This document shows positions 21,431 to 33,175 of a stretch of DNA of 64,000 nt, piece by piece. The notes under the pieces are model-generated. The model did not search any database, had not been told where the DNA came from, and saw only the letters and a program-made list of their open reading frames with translations. The DNA is from Rhabdophis nuchalis (taxonomy: Eukaryota; Chordata; Lepidosauria; Squamata; Natricidae). The stretch lies in contig CM077644.1 in assembly GCA_039707465.1 (NCBI GenBank), positions 144,058,962 through 144,122,961 on the forward strand, given 5' to 3'. Within the stretch, counting starts at the first letter, position 1. The number at the start of each line of letters is the position of its first letter. Made by a program: the position numbers and the translations under genes.

Positions 21431-22640
21431 GAGAATGATGCCCTTCCCTTCATAATTTAATCTTTGGTCTATAAAATTATATTTTCAAGTATTGGAAATG
21501 ATGATTGGGTAGCTTGCTTAATGCTATTTATTTTTACTTCTGGGTGTTTGTGCAGCACGGAGTGAATTAACATTATCTTCTTAATTAGGAATATATGTAA
21601 TTTAACCCCATCTGTTTTTATTGAACAAGCACATGTTAGTATAGTTAGTGTATAGTGCTACCCAATCTTGCTCACTTTCCCACTACTAATTGTTTTTCCC
21701 CATATTCTGTAATGCAATACAATGGCATCTGGATTGCAAAACTCCCAGTAATCATTAGTTGGCAGTAAAGACTTAAGAAACTTAAGAAAGTGTGATTGTG
21801 CCTCAAAATGAGTGTTTGCTTGACTGCTGAGGAAGCAGAGTATAGATTTGGATGGACACCAAAATATAGTGAATTCTCAGCAACGCATATTTCTTCATTG
21901 TGAAGATAACATGTAGACTGACCTTGCTTGTAAAGATAATAAACAATATTTAGCACAAATTAAGAGACATGAAGGCAGATGGAAGAAATCAATGACAGTA
22001 AAGGAGGAACTCATACCCAGAAACAGACATTAGATGAGCATAATAAAATATCCCAACATAATATGTCAATTAAAATGTGCATTTCCATGTTATTCAATTG
22101 TCTGGTATACTAGCCCAGAGCATGAACATTTAATGGAGAAATTGATCCTTATCCAGTTTATCCATAAGCTAAATGACATTCTCATCTGGCAAAGAAAAGA
22201 ACATTAAGATTGTCAAAGAATATGGAATTTTATTTGAGAGGAAACACTACCATACCGATGTTCAGCTCTAGCAAATTGCTTGGGGATAATTCAAACTACT
22301 TAGATAAATAAAGAGACAATACTCCTATCTGATAGGTTTAAAAAAAAAGAGTATCTCATACTGGATAATTTTCTGGTGAAATGTTAACATTTGTCCCTTC
22401 TTCAGACTTTTCACAACCACGGTTAAACATTTTAGCACCTGGTAACTTGTTTTTTAATGTGCCAATAAGTATATTGAATCTGCATATTTGCTTATTTATA
22501 TCTATTTTTATAACTTTATAGTAAAAAAGACCCTGCACAGTAGGCTTTGAAAAATAGTCACTGGTATCATGAATGTGAAGTTATAAATGTGAAGGAATCT
22601 ATTAGTTAATATTGTCCCTTCCCTCCTTTTAGGAGGAAGA
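21431..22640. other. Intronic sequence without recognised features
   Basis: Nothing recognised. Confidence 0.4.
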
Positions 22641-22641
22641 A

Positions 22642-22895
22642 ACAATACAATACAATAGAAGAGTTGGAAGGGACCTTGGAGGTCTTCTAGTCCAACCCCA
22701 TGCTCAGTCAGGAAGCCCTATAACATTTCAGACAAATGGCTATCCAACATCTTCTTAAAGACTTCCAATGTTGGGGCATTCACAACTTCTGGAGGCAAGC
22801 GATTCCACTGATTAATTGTTCTAACTGTCAGGAAATTTCTCCTCAGAGTATTGCAAATCTTGATGAGGTTCAGATTGAATTGTGAAAAAGCCAAA
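22642..22895 (-). mobile_element. CR1 LINE 3' end
   Basis: Minus strand encodes FLTVRTINQWNRLPPEVVNA followed by a segment ending LDSHLSEML, the CR1 ORF2 C-terminus, then the 3' UTR (reverse of GGTTGGACTAGAAGACCTCC) and a TATTG-type tail. 5'-truncated; the upstream part is disturbed. Confidence 0.88.
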
Positions 22896-22899
22896 TGTT

Positions 22900-23066
22900 G
22901 TGCATGTGTTAATAGCAAGGACCTCCGGCATAAGCGCACCAGCGTGCCTAATGTCTCTGTGCTAGTGTCCCCATTTATTTGTACCCATTTCCTGTGTTCT
23001 TATTTATGTTTATTCTTACTCCTGTTACCTTGTACATGAGTGACAAATTAAATAAATAAATAAAAA
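22900..23066 (+). mobile_element. Possible retroposon tail with AAAT repeat
   Basis: A segment ending CTTGTACATGAGTGACAAAT and an AAAT tail looks like a LINE 3' end. Family not identified. Confidence 0.4.
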
Positions 23067-23176
23067 TACCTTAATACGAATGTATTTTCAATTTTGTTAA
23101 AATGTTTGTGAGCGGGTGAAAGAATAATACCTATGTTCATTACAGGGTATATCTAATTAAGAATAAAAGATAGATA

Positions 23177-23378
23177 CAGGGATGAAATGCAGCAGGTTCT
23201 AACAAGTTGTGGAAAACTGGTAGCGGAAATTTTGAGTAGTTCGGAGAACCGGCATGTACCATCTCTGACTGGCCTCAGAGTGGGGTGGGAATGGAGATTT
23301 TGCAGTATCCTTCCCCTGTCACACCCACCAAGCCACGCCCACAGAACCAATAGTAAATTTTTTGGAATTTCACCACTG
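23177..23378 (+). mobile_element. Short hAT-type element (GGGATGAAAT family), perfect target duplication
   Basis: GATAGATA flanks both ends. Starts CAGGGATGAAATGCAGCAGG and ends TTTCACCACTG. Contains CACACCCACCAAGCCACGCC. Sister copy at 63779-63970. Confidence 0.9.
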
Positions 23379-23459
23379 GATAGATAGCTTATGTCATAAA
23401 TACGAAGCAGTGCTTAGAATTACCTATAAAGCTCAACTTATATGAATACTAGTTAATTA

Positions 23460-23828
23460 CTGTATTTTTTGGCGTATAAGATGTACATTTTTTCCTCAAA
23501 AAAGAGGCTGGAAATCTGGGTGTGTCTTATACACTGAATACAGCATTTTTTTGCCTCTTGAAGCCCCGCCCCTTCACCAAAATGGCCATGCAAAGCCTTT
23601 AGGAGCCTTGCAGAGGGCAGAAAATAGCGAAAAACAGGATGTCCCCCTCCCCCCGGAGCACTCTACAAGCCTTCTAAAGGCTATTCATGCCCTTTTTTTG
23701 TGGAAAAAAACCAGGCCCATTTTCACGAAAAATGGGCCGTTTTTGGGAGGTCTGTAGAGTGCAAAAATCTTTTTTTTAAAATTTGCCTCTTTAAAACCTT
23801 GGTGCGTCTTATACTCCGAAAAATATGG
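23460..23828 (+). mobile_element. TA-flanked MITE (GTATAAGACGCACC family), short copy
   Basis: TA on both sides, with CTGTATTTTTTGGCG and the reverse CCATATTTTTCGGAG as ends. At 369 bp it lacks the CTAC/CT minisatellite of its two long relatives. Confidence 0.88.
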
Positions 23829-24217
23829 TATATACTGTAGTAGACATTTCCATTAACCTTTCCTTGTCTGGTTGTTTTTACCATCCCCAAATAAGCAAAT
23901 TCTTATCTGAAGGATTTTTGTCAACATCTTCCCAAGATATTAACACTGTCAGATACTTAAGATATCTAACTGTTATGCAAATATAAAATCAAATATTGAT
24001 GTCTTTGAAAATGCAGGTTTTTCTTCATTTTATTTTACAAAATGTCACTTTTACTGCATATTTGCACAGCTTTAAATATGTTTAACACTTAGATGCAACC
24101 TGGAAGGGCCTAAAGTCTACTGCATTTTTGTTTGTTTTTTAGTGTCTTCAGTGCAAATAGAAACGTCATTTTACCCCTTTCAGGAGACAAAACTAAACTG
24201 GATTCAGAACCAAGAAT

Positions 24218-24431
24218 CAGAGGTGGGTTCCTACTGGTTCGGCTGATAGATAGTAACTCAGCCGGCCACACCTCCAAACCAGTTCTATCGGCAGCGCAAT
24301 AGGTGCCGCCATCTTGTTTTTTGCTTTTGCGCAAGTGCAGAAGCATTTTTATAGTACTGCACATGTGTGCATAGTGTGCATTAAGCACCCACCCATAGTA
24401 CCCGCCTGCCCTGAGCCGGAACCCACCCCTG
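24218..24431 (+). mobile_element. Short hAT-type element with perfect 8-bp target duplication
   Basis: CCAAGAAT flanks both ends. Terminal inverted repeats CAGAGGTGGGTTCC and GGAACCCACCCCTG. GC-rich, non-coding. Confidence 0.9.
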
Positions 24432-24559
24432 CCAAGAATCCCCTTCAACTCCTAAGAGAACGGCTAAGATGTACATGCAAATAGACAAATCACTCCCACT
24501 TCTGAACAAAAAAGAACATCCATCCAGATTTCACAAACCTTACAAGTAGTGCTACAAAT

Positions 24560-25345
24560 AAAATCTCTTTTGGTTTTTGTTTTTGTAAAAAGTTTTACAT
24601 TTTTCCTTTCAAATTCATTCTTACATATATATTCTTTAATTGCTATTTAACATTTGTCAATTCATATTTTTTTTCTGCCTGTATATTTACATTTTCAGAT
24701 TTTCTTATTTCTCCTCCCCCTAATTTAATCATGTGTCATCTGAGATATTTATTTCATGTTTTGTTCCTTTTTCTGTAGTACACTGATTCCTCTTTGTCCT
24801 TTATTCTCAATGTCACCCTGTACATTTCTGCATAGTCTAATGTCTTCTTTATTACCTTCCCTTTTGATGGGATTTTGTCTGCTTTCCAATTTTGTGCAAA
24901 TACAATTCTAGCTGCTGTTACTATTTGTACAATCAAATATGAATCTTCTTTACTATATTTCTCTAGTAGAATACCCAATAAAAATACCCCTGGATTAAAC
25001 TCTACGGGTTGATGTATCATTTTCTCTAACCATGTTTGTATTTTAAACCAATAGCTTTTTGCATCCCTACACATCCACAACATATGATAATATGTTCCTG
25101 GCAATTGGTGACATTATTCAACATTTAGCTGATTTATCCATAAGCATTTTTGCTAATGTTTCAAGTGTCACGTGCCATCTAAAAACATTTTATATAAATT
25201 CTCTTTGTATGCTGTCTCCATTGTCAATTTATAGTTCCTTTCCCATAGTTGTTGCCATTTTTCTAGTTCTATTGTATATCCAAAGTTTTTGCCATTGTTT
25301 CTGTAATCTCTTTTTCTTCTAAATTTATTCTAAATAAAATCTCTC
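24560..25345 (-). mobile_element. L1 LINE 3' fragment
   Basis: Minus-strand remnant of L1 ORF2 with its short 3' UTR. Frameshifts and stops separate the upstream coding part (about 25105-25345) from the open C-terminal part. Confidence 0.8.
24754..25104 (-). pseudogene. L1 ORF2 C-terminal fragment
   Basis: 116 codons open on the minus strand, including GTYYHMLWMCRDAKSYWFKI, then FLLGILLEKYSKED and VTAARIVFAQNWK, which match the C-terminal region of L1 ORF2 including part of the cysteine-containing segment. A frameshift just upstream breaks the frame. The rest of ORF2 and all of ORF1 are absent, so it is not autonomous. Confidence 0.82.
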
Positions 25346-25452
25346 TCTTTTGTTGATTGCCACAAAAAGTTATATCTAGTGAAGGCAAATTTTTCCAAGT
25401 TTGATGTTTGGCAAGAATCTAAAACAGTCTAGAAAATAGTGATCCTCTAGAG

Positions 25453-25560
25453 CAGGAGTCTGCAAAGTTGGCTCTTTTAAGACTGGTGGACTTAGCTGGC
25501 TGGGGAACTCTGAGAGTTGTAGTCCACCAGTCTTAAAAGAGCCAACTTTGCAGACCCCTG
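25453..25560. mobile_element. Near-palindromic MITE with perfect 8-bp target duplication
   Basis: CTCTAGAG flanks both ends. CAGGAGTCTGCAAAG and its reverse form the ends; the interior CTTTTAAGACTGGTGGAC reverses on the other side. Folds into one long hairpin. Confidence 0.9.
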
Positions 25561-26332
25561 CTCTAGAGTGATTTGCAATAAGTAGCACCTACTAACCTAC
25601 TAAACTTAAACTGAGCAAAATACTTTGCATAAATCAAATTCAGGACAACTGTTTTAAAAACAAAACAGTTCAAATATAATACTTCCATCTGGACTGATAA
25701 CCCAGAACAGAACTACAAGTATATATTTCTGATTTATAAATAAATGAACATTACATTAATTTATAATATATTAATACATAATTTACCTTGTTTTGTTTTT
25801 TTATACTGCATCTAGGTCTTAGCTCCTGTCCTATCTCATTTCTAACTGACCAATATAAGTTTTATCTATTTAGATACAACCAAATTCATCATCTGTAATA
25901 CAGTAGAGACCTTGTTAGCTATCTGATCACGTGGCTTTGCCTTCATTTTCAACTAAGCACATTGCATTCTTAAACCTAGCAACTGGATTAATTTTGTGTT
26001 CTAACACAGTTGCTCTCCTAATCTTAGGGATTAGTCTGGATATAATCTTATCATGATTAATTACTGAATAGCAGGTGGATTAGGCGAGCTCATTACACAG
26101 AGGGCTTCACATTTAATCCACAATTCTGGCTGTCTACACCAGAAATGTACCAATTATAATATTTATGCTGCTCGATATTTTTCCTATGCAAATCCAACTC
26201 CATATGTATGCAGTCACTTGTTTTCAAATCTTTTTCAGAACCCTATCAAACAAACCTCATTTGTTCTGTCTGATGCCAACTAAATCCTGAGGTCAAAGCC
26301 ACTGCAGATTTTACTGTTTCAAAAGGGGGGAG
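25561..26332. other. Intronic sequence without recognised features
   Basis: Nothing recognised. Confidence 0.4.
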
Positions 26333-26336
26333 AAGG

Positions 26337-26465
26337 GGGAGGAGGAGGAGGAGGAGGAGGAGGAGGAGGAGGAGGAGAAGAAGAAGAAGAAGAAGAAGAA
26401 GAAGAAGAAGAAGAAGAAGAAGAAGAAGAAGAAGAAGAAGAAGAAGAAGAAGAAGAAGAAGAAGG
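26337..26465 (+). repeat. (GGA)n(GAA)n microsatellite
   Basis: About 13 GGA units followed by about 30 GAA units, a pure purine strand of roughly 130 bp. The long Leu/Ser open frames on the other strand are artefacts of it. Confidence 0.97.
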
Positions 26466-27035
26466 GAGTAAACCACCAGTTATTTTCCCATCAAGCTTTG
26501 ATTCATTAAAGAGTTTGTCAACACTGACTAGAGATCCAGTAAAAATTTCCTGTCTCAGCATTTCAGGTAAGAAAGACTATAAATTTTGCACAAAAACAAT
26601 TCTTAACTGTTCAGGCTAAGAATGGCATTTGCACTTGATCACTAGGTCTGATTTACAACTCCCTTGTGTAAGTGATGCATAGCACATGTCCAATCACATG
26701 TCCAATCCCAGTGAGCTACATGCCCATCTGGATTTTTTGACTCTTCTCTCTGATTTGTGAAGAACATTTTTAACAAATTTAATTTTGGGGTTTTGTGAGA
26801 ATTGCTCAGGCTGAATTCATATTATTAACCTACACTGATTTGACTTTGGCTCTCTGTGTTGTGTAAATCTAGCCTGTGATTTGCAACTGATAGCTGTAAT
26901 TTCCAGCTTAGTCTGCTATATAAAAGCCCAGTTTAGTCAATATATTATGATGAGAGAAAATGGCCAGCAGTTGAATTTATGGCCAAGGACAAAATGGTAA
27001 CTCTAGCAATTATGGTTTATTGAGCAAACCATGAT
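26466..27035. other. Intronic sequence without recognised features
   Basis: Nothing recognised. Confidence 0.4.
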
Positions 27036-27044
27036 TTAGTCTAT

Positions 27045-27520
27045 GTTCAAATCAAAAATTCAAATTCGGATTTATTAACCGCACCCTCTCCCCACAGGGA
27101 CCCGGGGCGGTGCACAGGAGAAACTAAAAACAATATAGAATAAATACAAAATACATACTTAAAACATAATTAAACAGTATTACCCGTGCTAAAACTGATT
27201 AAGAACCCATTAAAATACATTTGGAATCAATAGACAGAGAGAATTATTCAAGGCCGGCCAGTCGAAAGAAATAGGTCTTCAATTTCGTACGGAAGGAGCG
27301 GAGGTCGGTGGTCGTTCTGATATCAGGGGGAAGGTCGTTCCAGAGGGCCGGGCCCGCCACAGAGAGAGCCCTTCCCCTGGGCGTCGCCCGCTGACAAAGT
27401 CTAGTGGACGGCACCCGGAGAAGTCCCTCTCTGTGGGAGCGAATCGGTCATGAGGATGTATGGGGCAGGATCCGATCTCGCAGATAGCTAGGTCCCGAGC
27501 CATGGAGCGCTTTGAAGATG
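27045..27520 (-). mobile_element. L2-type LINE 3' fragment, older subfamily
   Basis: Reversed 3' UTR (ACCCGGGGCGGTGCACAGG) and a coding end matching the C-terminus of the 41-kb copy with substitutions and frame breaks. Contains reversed GCCGGCC near 27252, shared with the copies at 52083 and 57214, suggesting one subfamily. Confidence 0.85.
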
Positions 27521-29137
27521 AAGATGTTCATATATCAACTGGTTGTTTTTACCATTAATTGTTGAATAAGCTAGAATAGTTGTTTCACACAATATGATTC
27601 AACATTTATGAATGTAAAAATATTTTGTCTTGTAATATGAGGTCTCATGAGATTACCTACTGAAATCTGAAGGCTGACCTTGACAATTAAAAAAGACTCC
27701 ATATATTTTTACCCAGACTAATCAATTCATTATCTGACACTTATGAATGCTTATATTGAAGAAGACAGTAGCTGCTGCACTTCAAGTCCAGGAATGTCTC
27801 TAGGCCAAGATTCACTCTTTGATCACTAGGCTTCCATATCAGAACTGCCAAGAAAAATTAAAGGTATTTGATAGAAATATTAAAATTATTGATTTCTTAA
27901 TTTTCAGCTTGTTCTCAAAATAAAGTTGGGCCACTGCAACACAAAAAATACCCTGAAATCTGCACAGCTCACAATGCGTTGAACATGTTTGTGCACATGG
28001 ATGCACACACACAAAGCAAAATCAGCAGCCAAATCAAATACATTAGTCCCACATTTTATAATCATACAGTATACAGACCCCTAATCCTAGATTCTTGGCT
28101 TTCCAATTGATTAGAAGGACGCTGATCACACAAGTGTGTAAATGTGCATGTGTAGAAAAAACAAATTACTTTACATGAATACACATTTTAATAAATGCAA
28201 AGCTGGACAAAGCTTTGAGCTTTAGTTGCACAGTTGATATGAAGGAAATGTTCTTTTAAGCCTGAATGGTAGTTGTGCCAGTTTTCAGAGGACACTGCCC
28301 TGAGAATCACAGATTGGCTTCATCTACCACCTGAACATGCGGAATCATACCTACTAATGAGTAACAACAAGCTATATGATGGCATGAGAGCACCTAAGGG
28401 CCAGACAAGCTCAGGCATTTTACAGCAGAAAATAATTATTTATCTTCTGCCAGATTTCGAAAATTACCATGAAGTGGTTCCTCTGTGCAATTGGAATATT
28501 TCAAACCCAAGTAAGCACTAGCCACAACTGCCATGAATGGATTTTTTTTAAAGTTTCCAAATAAAGTTTCCAAATAAAAGAACAAGGTAGAGCTCCCCAA
28601 ACTTGTGCCTTCCAGATATGTAGGAATTAAAACAAGGTTTCCTTCAATTGAGCCAAACTCGATTCCTGGTGAATTCCTCACTTTGTGGCTTTTTAGCTAA
28701 GATCAAGTGTAGTGTGTATATTTACATGTGTAATTTCTGCTGATTTCATGGATATGCTCATGTAGTTGTCTTGACAGCAATACAGAACTGGTTTGCCTCT
28801 TCTAAGTTGTTCCCACTCAAGCTAACAACCCCTCCCTGGAGGCCTCCTCGCTAAATACTAACTAGATCCAATCCATCTTACCTTCTGAACACAGGCAAGG
28901 TCAGGCTAGGCTAGAGCTTCCCTAGCCAATCCTGAGGTTTTAGAAGGCTAAATAATGAATACTAAATCTAATATTCATACACTCAAACATTTAATATTAA
29001 TTTACATCTAGCACAAGTCCAAGTGTTCAGTCTGCTTCACATTTAAATTTTCACAAGGAACCTTTTTTAAAGCCCTGTAAACATACAAACAACAATAAAT
29101 AAGAAAGGGATTGTAGAGCATTAATTTCCTCTTGGTT
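27521..29137. other. Intronic sequence without recognised features
   Basis: Nothing recognised. Confidence 0.4.
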
Positions 29138-29139
29138 TA

Positions 29140-30013
29140 CCGTATTTTTCAGAGTATAAGACGCACCAGAGAATAAGACGCACCAAAGTTTTGAAGAGGC
29201 AATTTTTTATAAAAAAAAGTAGGTAGGTAGATAGAGAGAGAGAGAGGGAGAAAAAAACCGGAGTAGGTAAGGAGAGAGGGGGAGTAGTTAGGTAGGTAAG
29301 TAGGTAGATAAAGGGATACATATATAGAGAGAAATAGAGAGAGAGAGAAATGCAGTAGATAGGTAGGAAGAGAGAGTGTGTGTAGGTAGTTAGGTAGGTA
29401 GAGGGATAGAGAGAGAGAAATAGAAAGATAGAGAGAAATACAGTAGATAGGTAGGGAAAGAGAGAGAGTAGGTAGGTTGGTAGGTGGATGGATAGAGAGA
29501 GAGAGAGAAATAGAGAGAGAAATACAGTAGGTAGGTATGGAGAGAGAGAGTAGGTAGGTAGGTAGATAAAGGGATAAAGAGAGAGAGAAATAGAGAGATA
29601 AAGAATTACAGTGGGTAGGTAGTTGTTTCTGCTGGCACAGCACTTGATCAGTGTAATTCTCATCAAACAGTTAAAGAGCTTTCCAAAAGAAAAAAAAAGT
29701 TTTTGCACTCTGCAAACCTCCCCAAAACAGTCTGTTTTTCGCAAAAACGAAAAAAGTGCATGCATAGCCTTATGAATGCTTATATATGCGGCTGGAGGGC
29801 AAAAAACAACCTGTTTTTTGCACATTTCTGCCCTCCCCAGCCCCCAGGAGCGCTCTGCAAAGCCTCCATAAGGGTATGCGCGTGGCCATTTTGGTGAAGG
29901 GGTGGGGCTTCAGGAGGCAAAAAAAATGCTGTATTCGGTGTATAAGACGCACCCAGATTTTCAGCCTCTTTTTGAGGAAAAAAAAGGTGCATCTTATACT
30001 CCGAAAAATAGGG
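29140..30013 (-). mobile_element. TA-flanked MITE (GTATAAGACGCACC family), reversed copy
   Basis: TA on both sides. CCGTATTTTTCAGAG starts it and CCGAAAAATAGGG ends it. The internal order is the mirror of 7920-9056, including the minisatellite (29217-29625) and the linker around AATTCTCATCAAACAG. Confidence 0.88.
29217..29625 (-). repeat. Composite (GTAG)n/(GA)n minisatellite inside the MITE
   Basis: GGTAGGTAG blocks alternating with GAGAGAGA and AAATACAGTAG junctions, the reverse of the array at 8502-8985. It creates a spurious 234-codon open frame. Confidence 0.9.
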
Positions 30014-30367
30014 TATTTCAGCCAACCCCCCCTTATTCAATCCATTTATAACCCACCTTTTTCTTTCTATAAAATTTAGAATGGATTATCAAGCATTTCC
30101 AGTCTGATTCCCATTCAAATCATGTGGAGTGGGCATCATTTTGCTTAGCCATGTCACCTTCAGACCATCTTCAGGAAGGGACTGAAAATATGTATTATTA
30201 AATAAACTAACACCTCTACTGACATAATTTCCATAGAAACAAAGACAGTTCTGCTCTTATGTTCAAGTGCAATCTTACTTCTTTCTGAAGCTGACTTAGA
30301 GGGAGACTTTCTACTGCCTTGGACATTGGCCCTGATGGTGGGCCAGGGAGGCCAGCAAACTGATATA

Positions 30368-30732
30368 CAGGTAGTCCTTGACTTACAACCCCAATCTAGT
30401 CCAACATTTCTGCTGCTAAGCGAGACATTTAAGTGAATTTTGCCCCACCTTTCTTGCCACCGTTGTTAAGTGAATCATTGCAGTTGTTGAGTAGGTGAAA
30501 CAGTTGTTAAATGAATCTGGCTTCATGTCAGAAAATCACCAAGGGTGATTACATGATCCCATGTCATGGCAACTGTCATAGATAGGAGTCAGTTGCCAAG
30601 CGTGTTGAATTGTCATTTTGTGTCCATGAGGTGCTACAATGGTCGTAAGTGTGAAAAATGGTCATAAGTCAGGTTTTTTCACTGCCATTTGAACGGTCAT
30701 TAAATGAACTGTTGTAAGTCAAGGGCTACCTG
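30368..30732 (+). mobile_element. TA-flanked MITE (CAGGTAGTCC family)
   Basis: Ends CAGGTAGTCCTTGACTTACA and the reverse AAGTCAAGGGCTACCTG. TA precedes it; GA follows, a likely mutated TA. No coding capacity. Confidence 0.88.
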
Positions 30733-31273
30733 GATTTTCCAGCTTCTGCCAAATCCAAAGCCCTGTCAAACAAGAAGCCCAAATAAAGCCTAGATTTTCT
30801 TCAATCTTTGTAGAGGGGTGATGGTGGAGGAGGGAAGGAAACTCTTTTCCTATAGCTTTAGGCTCAGGGTGCATCAGGCTCAGTGGGGGTCAGCATTAAA
30901 AAAATAATGTTATTTCAAAAATGGCCGGAGCAAATAACCATGATTCCTCAATATGGAGGTTAAAAAAACAAATCAAAAAAACCTTTACTTGAGCAACTAT
31001 GTTGGCTTATCTTTAATAAGGCCACAAGGTCATGTAACTGAAGGCTAAGGAGGCTTCAAATGAGCAATGTGATGGTTTTGTCCTACACTTTTTCTGCACA
31101 ACTAGCAAATGCTTTAGTAACAGGCATTAATAAACATTTCTAAAATAAATCTGTGAAGTTCCACATGCCAGCTAATAATATAATGTTCAAAACATATGCA
31201 CAGGCGCTGAATTAAAGGTATTTTAAAACAAAACACTCTTGACAAATCTGAAGAATGTCTACAGTAATGAACC
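30733..31273. other. Intronic sequence without recognised features
   Basis: Nothing recognised. Confidence 0.4.
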
Positions 31274-31281
31274 ACTTATGG

Positions 31282-31416
31282 CAGGAGTGTCCAAACTTGG
31301 GAACTTTAAGACTTGTGGACTTCAACTCCCAGAATTCCCCAGCCAGCTATGCTGGCTGGGGAATTCTGGAAGTTGAAGTCCACAAGTCTTAAAGTTTCCA
31401 AGTTTGGACACTCCTG
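31282..31416. mobile_element. Near-palindromic MITE with perfect 8-bp target duplication
   Basis: ACTTATGG flanks both ends. CAGGAGTGTCCAAACTTGG at the left is mirrored at the right; the centre is CAGCTATGCTG-like. The two arms differ at only a few positions, so insertion is recent. Confidence 0.92.
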
Positions 31417-31424
31417 ACTTATGG

Positions 31425-32330
31425 AGACCCCAAACACGAATGGAAAAACTGCAACTACTCAAAGCATCACTATAATCTTGTTGTACAGCATTCTTTTCCA
31501 ACCCAATGCTCTCCAAATATGCTGGGGTTGCAACTCCCAGAATTCCTGTCTCCCCAGGCTGAGAAAAGCTGTCTGTTGATTCCCACAGAATGACAGTAAG
31601 ATCCAACTGGTCTGGCAAGCAGCCCATAAAATCTAGGTATGCAGCTTACAATATATTCTAAAGCCTTTGCAATGTGCTGATGTTCTTCAGCAAACAAGTT
31701 CCTACAAAAGATTCCCTGATGGTACAAAAGATTGAAAATCACTGTTCCACTCGGTTATCATTATTCTGTTGGAAAACTGGGTCAGGCCCAAATCACAACT
31801 GTTCATTAAGCTAATAGCACTTCTTTGACTGCTGCAAGAGATCCACAAAATCTTTCCACTTAAATAGTTTCCCCATGCATTAAATGAATGAGTGTCATGT
31901 TCCAGGAAACAGATGCCAAACCAATTCATTTTTTAAAATAAAAAGCCTGTATTACTTAAATTTCAGTGAAGCTCAAGATGGGACTTTAGAGTACGTACAT
32001 GTCCAAAAGTCTTATGCCTGTTCCAGATAAATGGGAGCTACAACATATATGATATAACCAGTCTTTGAAATTGCAAATAGAGAAAGATTACAGAAAATGA
32101 AATGTTTATTTTAGTGCATGAATTTCATTAGTTTACGGATGCCTCCGTTCTTTTATTCACTTGATATACTGCTGACAATGACATTAGAAAATTTCATTTT
32201 CCAGCATCCATGGAGATATTCCAAGCCTCATAATTATTCTTACTTACTGAAATGTCCAAAAAAGTATGACAAATCATAAAGATGGGGGTTGTTTTACCTC
32301 CTTGTCTTTCCCTTGTCTTCTTCAACCATT
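31425..32330. other. Intronic sequence without recognised features
   Basis: CAACTCCCAGAATTCCTG at 31531 echoes the palindromic MITE but has no other part of it. Otherwise nothing recognised. Confidence 0.4.
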
Positions 32331-32334
32331 TACT

Positions 32335-32790
32335 TTACTTTATTGTCATTGTACTTTTATATACAGTTTACACATACAATGAAATTCATATAACACCCAG
32401 AGACCACGCCCAACACCCATAACAATCCCCAAACACACCCCCACCCACCAAAAAATCCCCGCCCCTAAACCATCCAGACATCCACACAACAGACCAGGTA
32501 GCGCTGTCCAATAGCTCAATGATGGTGGCCCTTTAGTTCATTGTTGAGTGCAATGATAGCTCTTGGATGAAAGCCGTTCAGAAGACATGTGGTCCTAGTT
32601 TTAATTGTTCTGTATCTTCTGTCAGAAGGTAACAGTCTAAAAAGATTGTAAGCAGGATGGGAAGAGTCTCTGAGAATGTTATGCAACTTCCTCAAACAGT
32701 GAGATGTGAAGATGTTATCCAGGACTGGCAGCTGGAGTGAGGCCTGATATTCTGGGCAGTTTTAATGATTCTCTGTAGAGGTTTTTTCCC
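32335..32790 (-). pseudogene. LINE reverse-transcriptase polyprotein C-terminus
   Basis: The minus strand encodes HPAYNLFRLLPSDRRYRTIK followed by a TRTTCLLNGF segment and IALNNEL. This HP..NLF.LLPS.RRYR motif closes the ORF of several vertebrate LINEs of the Jockey group. Upstream, LQLPVLDNIFTSHCLRKL continues after a one-base frameshift. The part nearest 32335 is 3' UTR with a CATTGTAC-rich end. 5'-truncated and inactive; the exact clade is unresolved. Confidence 0.75.
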
Positions 32791-33009
32791 CCCTCCTCCC
32801 TCATGCTATTTCTTAAGACTTTTGTCCCATCTATTTCTTTCTTTTCCTATCTCTGCCTCTCATTTCCACTATCTGATCCTTAAATTTTTCTCAATACTTG
32901 TCAATTTTAGTTAATTCCTGTGGACGTTTATGGAGATTCTAAATGATCCAGGTCATGGTTGTCCCAAAGGTGCTTTTTCAAAAAGCAACTGGAGTTTGGT
33001 TTTTCTTGA

Positions 33010-33047
33010 AGACATTTCTTTTCTCATTCAAGAAGCTTCTTCAGTTC
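33010..33047 (-). ncRNA. Hammerhead ribozyme-like core, left arm
   Basis: Minus strand: CTGAAGA (plus 33038-33044), GAAA (plus 33015-33018), then TGTC and TTC. Stem II GCTTCT/AGAAAA has two mismatches relative to the right arm, so this copy is decaying. Confidence 0.5.
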
Positions 33048-33072
33048 TGACAGTTCTTCAGCAATTCAGTCA

Positions 33073-33110
33073 GAACTGAAGAAGCTTCTTGAATGAGAAG
33101 TGAAACATCT
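33073..33110 (+). ncRNA. Hammerhead ribozyme-like core, right arm
   Basis: CTGAAGA at 33076-33082 fits the core CTGANGA. Stem II GCTTCT/AGAAGT gives six pairs including one G·U. GAAA at 33102-33105 is followed by CATC as the minimal stem III and triplet. GAA before the core can pair with TTC after it. Confidence 0.62.
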
Positions 33111-33175
33111 TCAAGAAAAAAATAAACTCCAGTTGCCTTTTGAACCAGCACCTTTGGAATAATTCCCGTGGATAT

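Larger units (their letters stand above)
32935..33175. mobile_element. Penelope-like foldback (inverted pair of terminal repeats)
   Basis: Two arms of about 100 bp are inverted copies around 33055-33065. GTCAGAACTGAAGAAGCTTC on the right is mirrored on the left, and CAACTGGAGTTTGG on the left answers AAACTCCAGTTGCC on the right. Each arm carries a hammerhead core. Inverted or tandem terminal repeats with hammerheads are established for Penelope-like elements; no reverse transcriptase lies between them here. Confidence 0.6.

Noticed and set aside
26246..26561. Poly-Leu and poly-Ser open frames
   Set aside because: Artefacts of the GGA/GAA microsatellite.
29121..29825. 234-codon minus-strand open frame rich in Leu, Ser, Tyr and Pro
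   Set aside because: Translation of the GTAG/GA minisatellite within the MITE; low-complexity and mirrored by overlapping frames.
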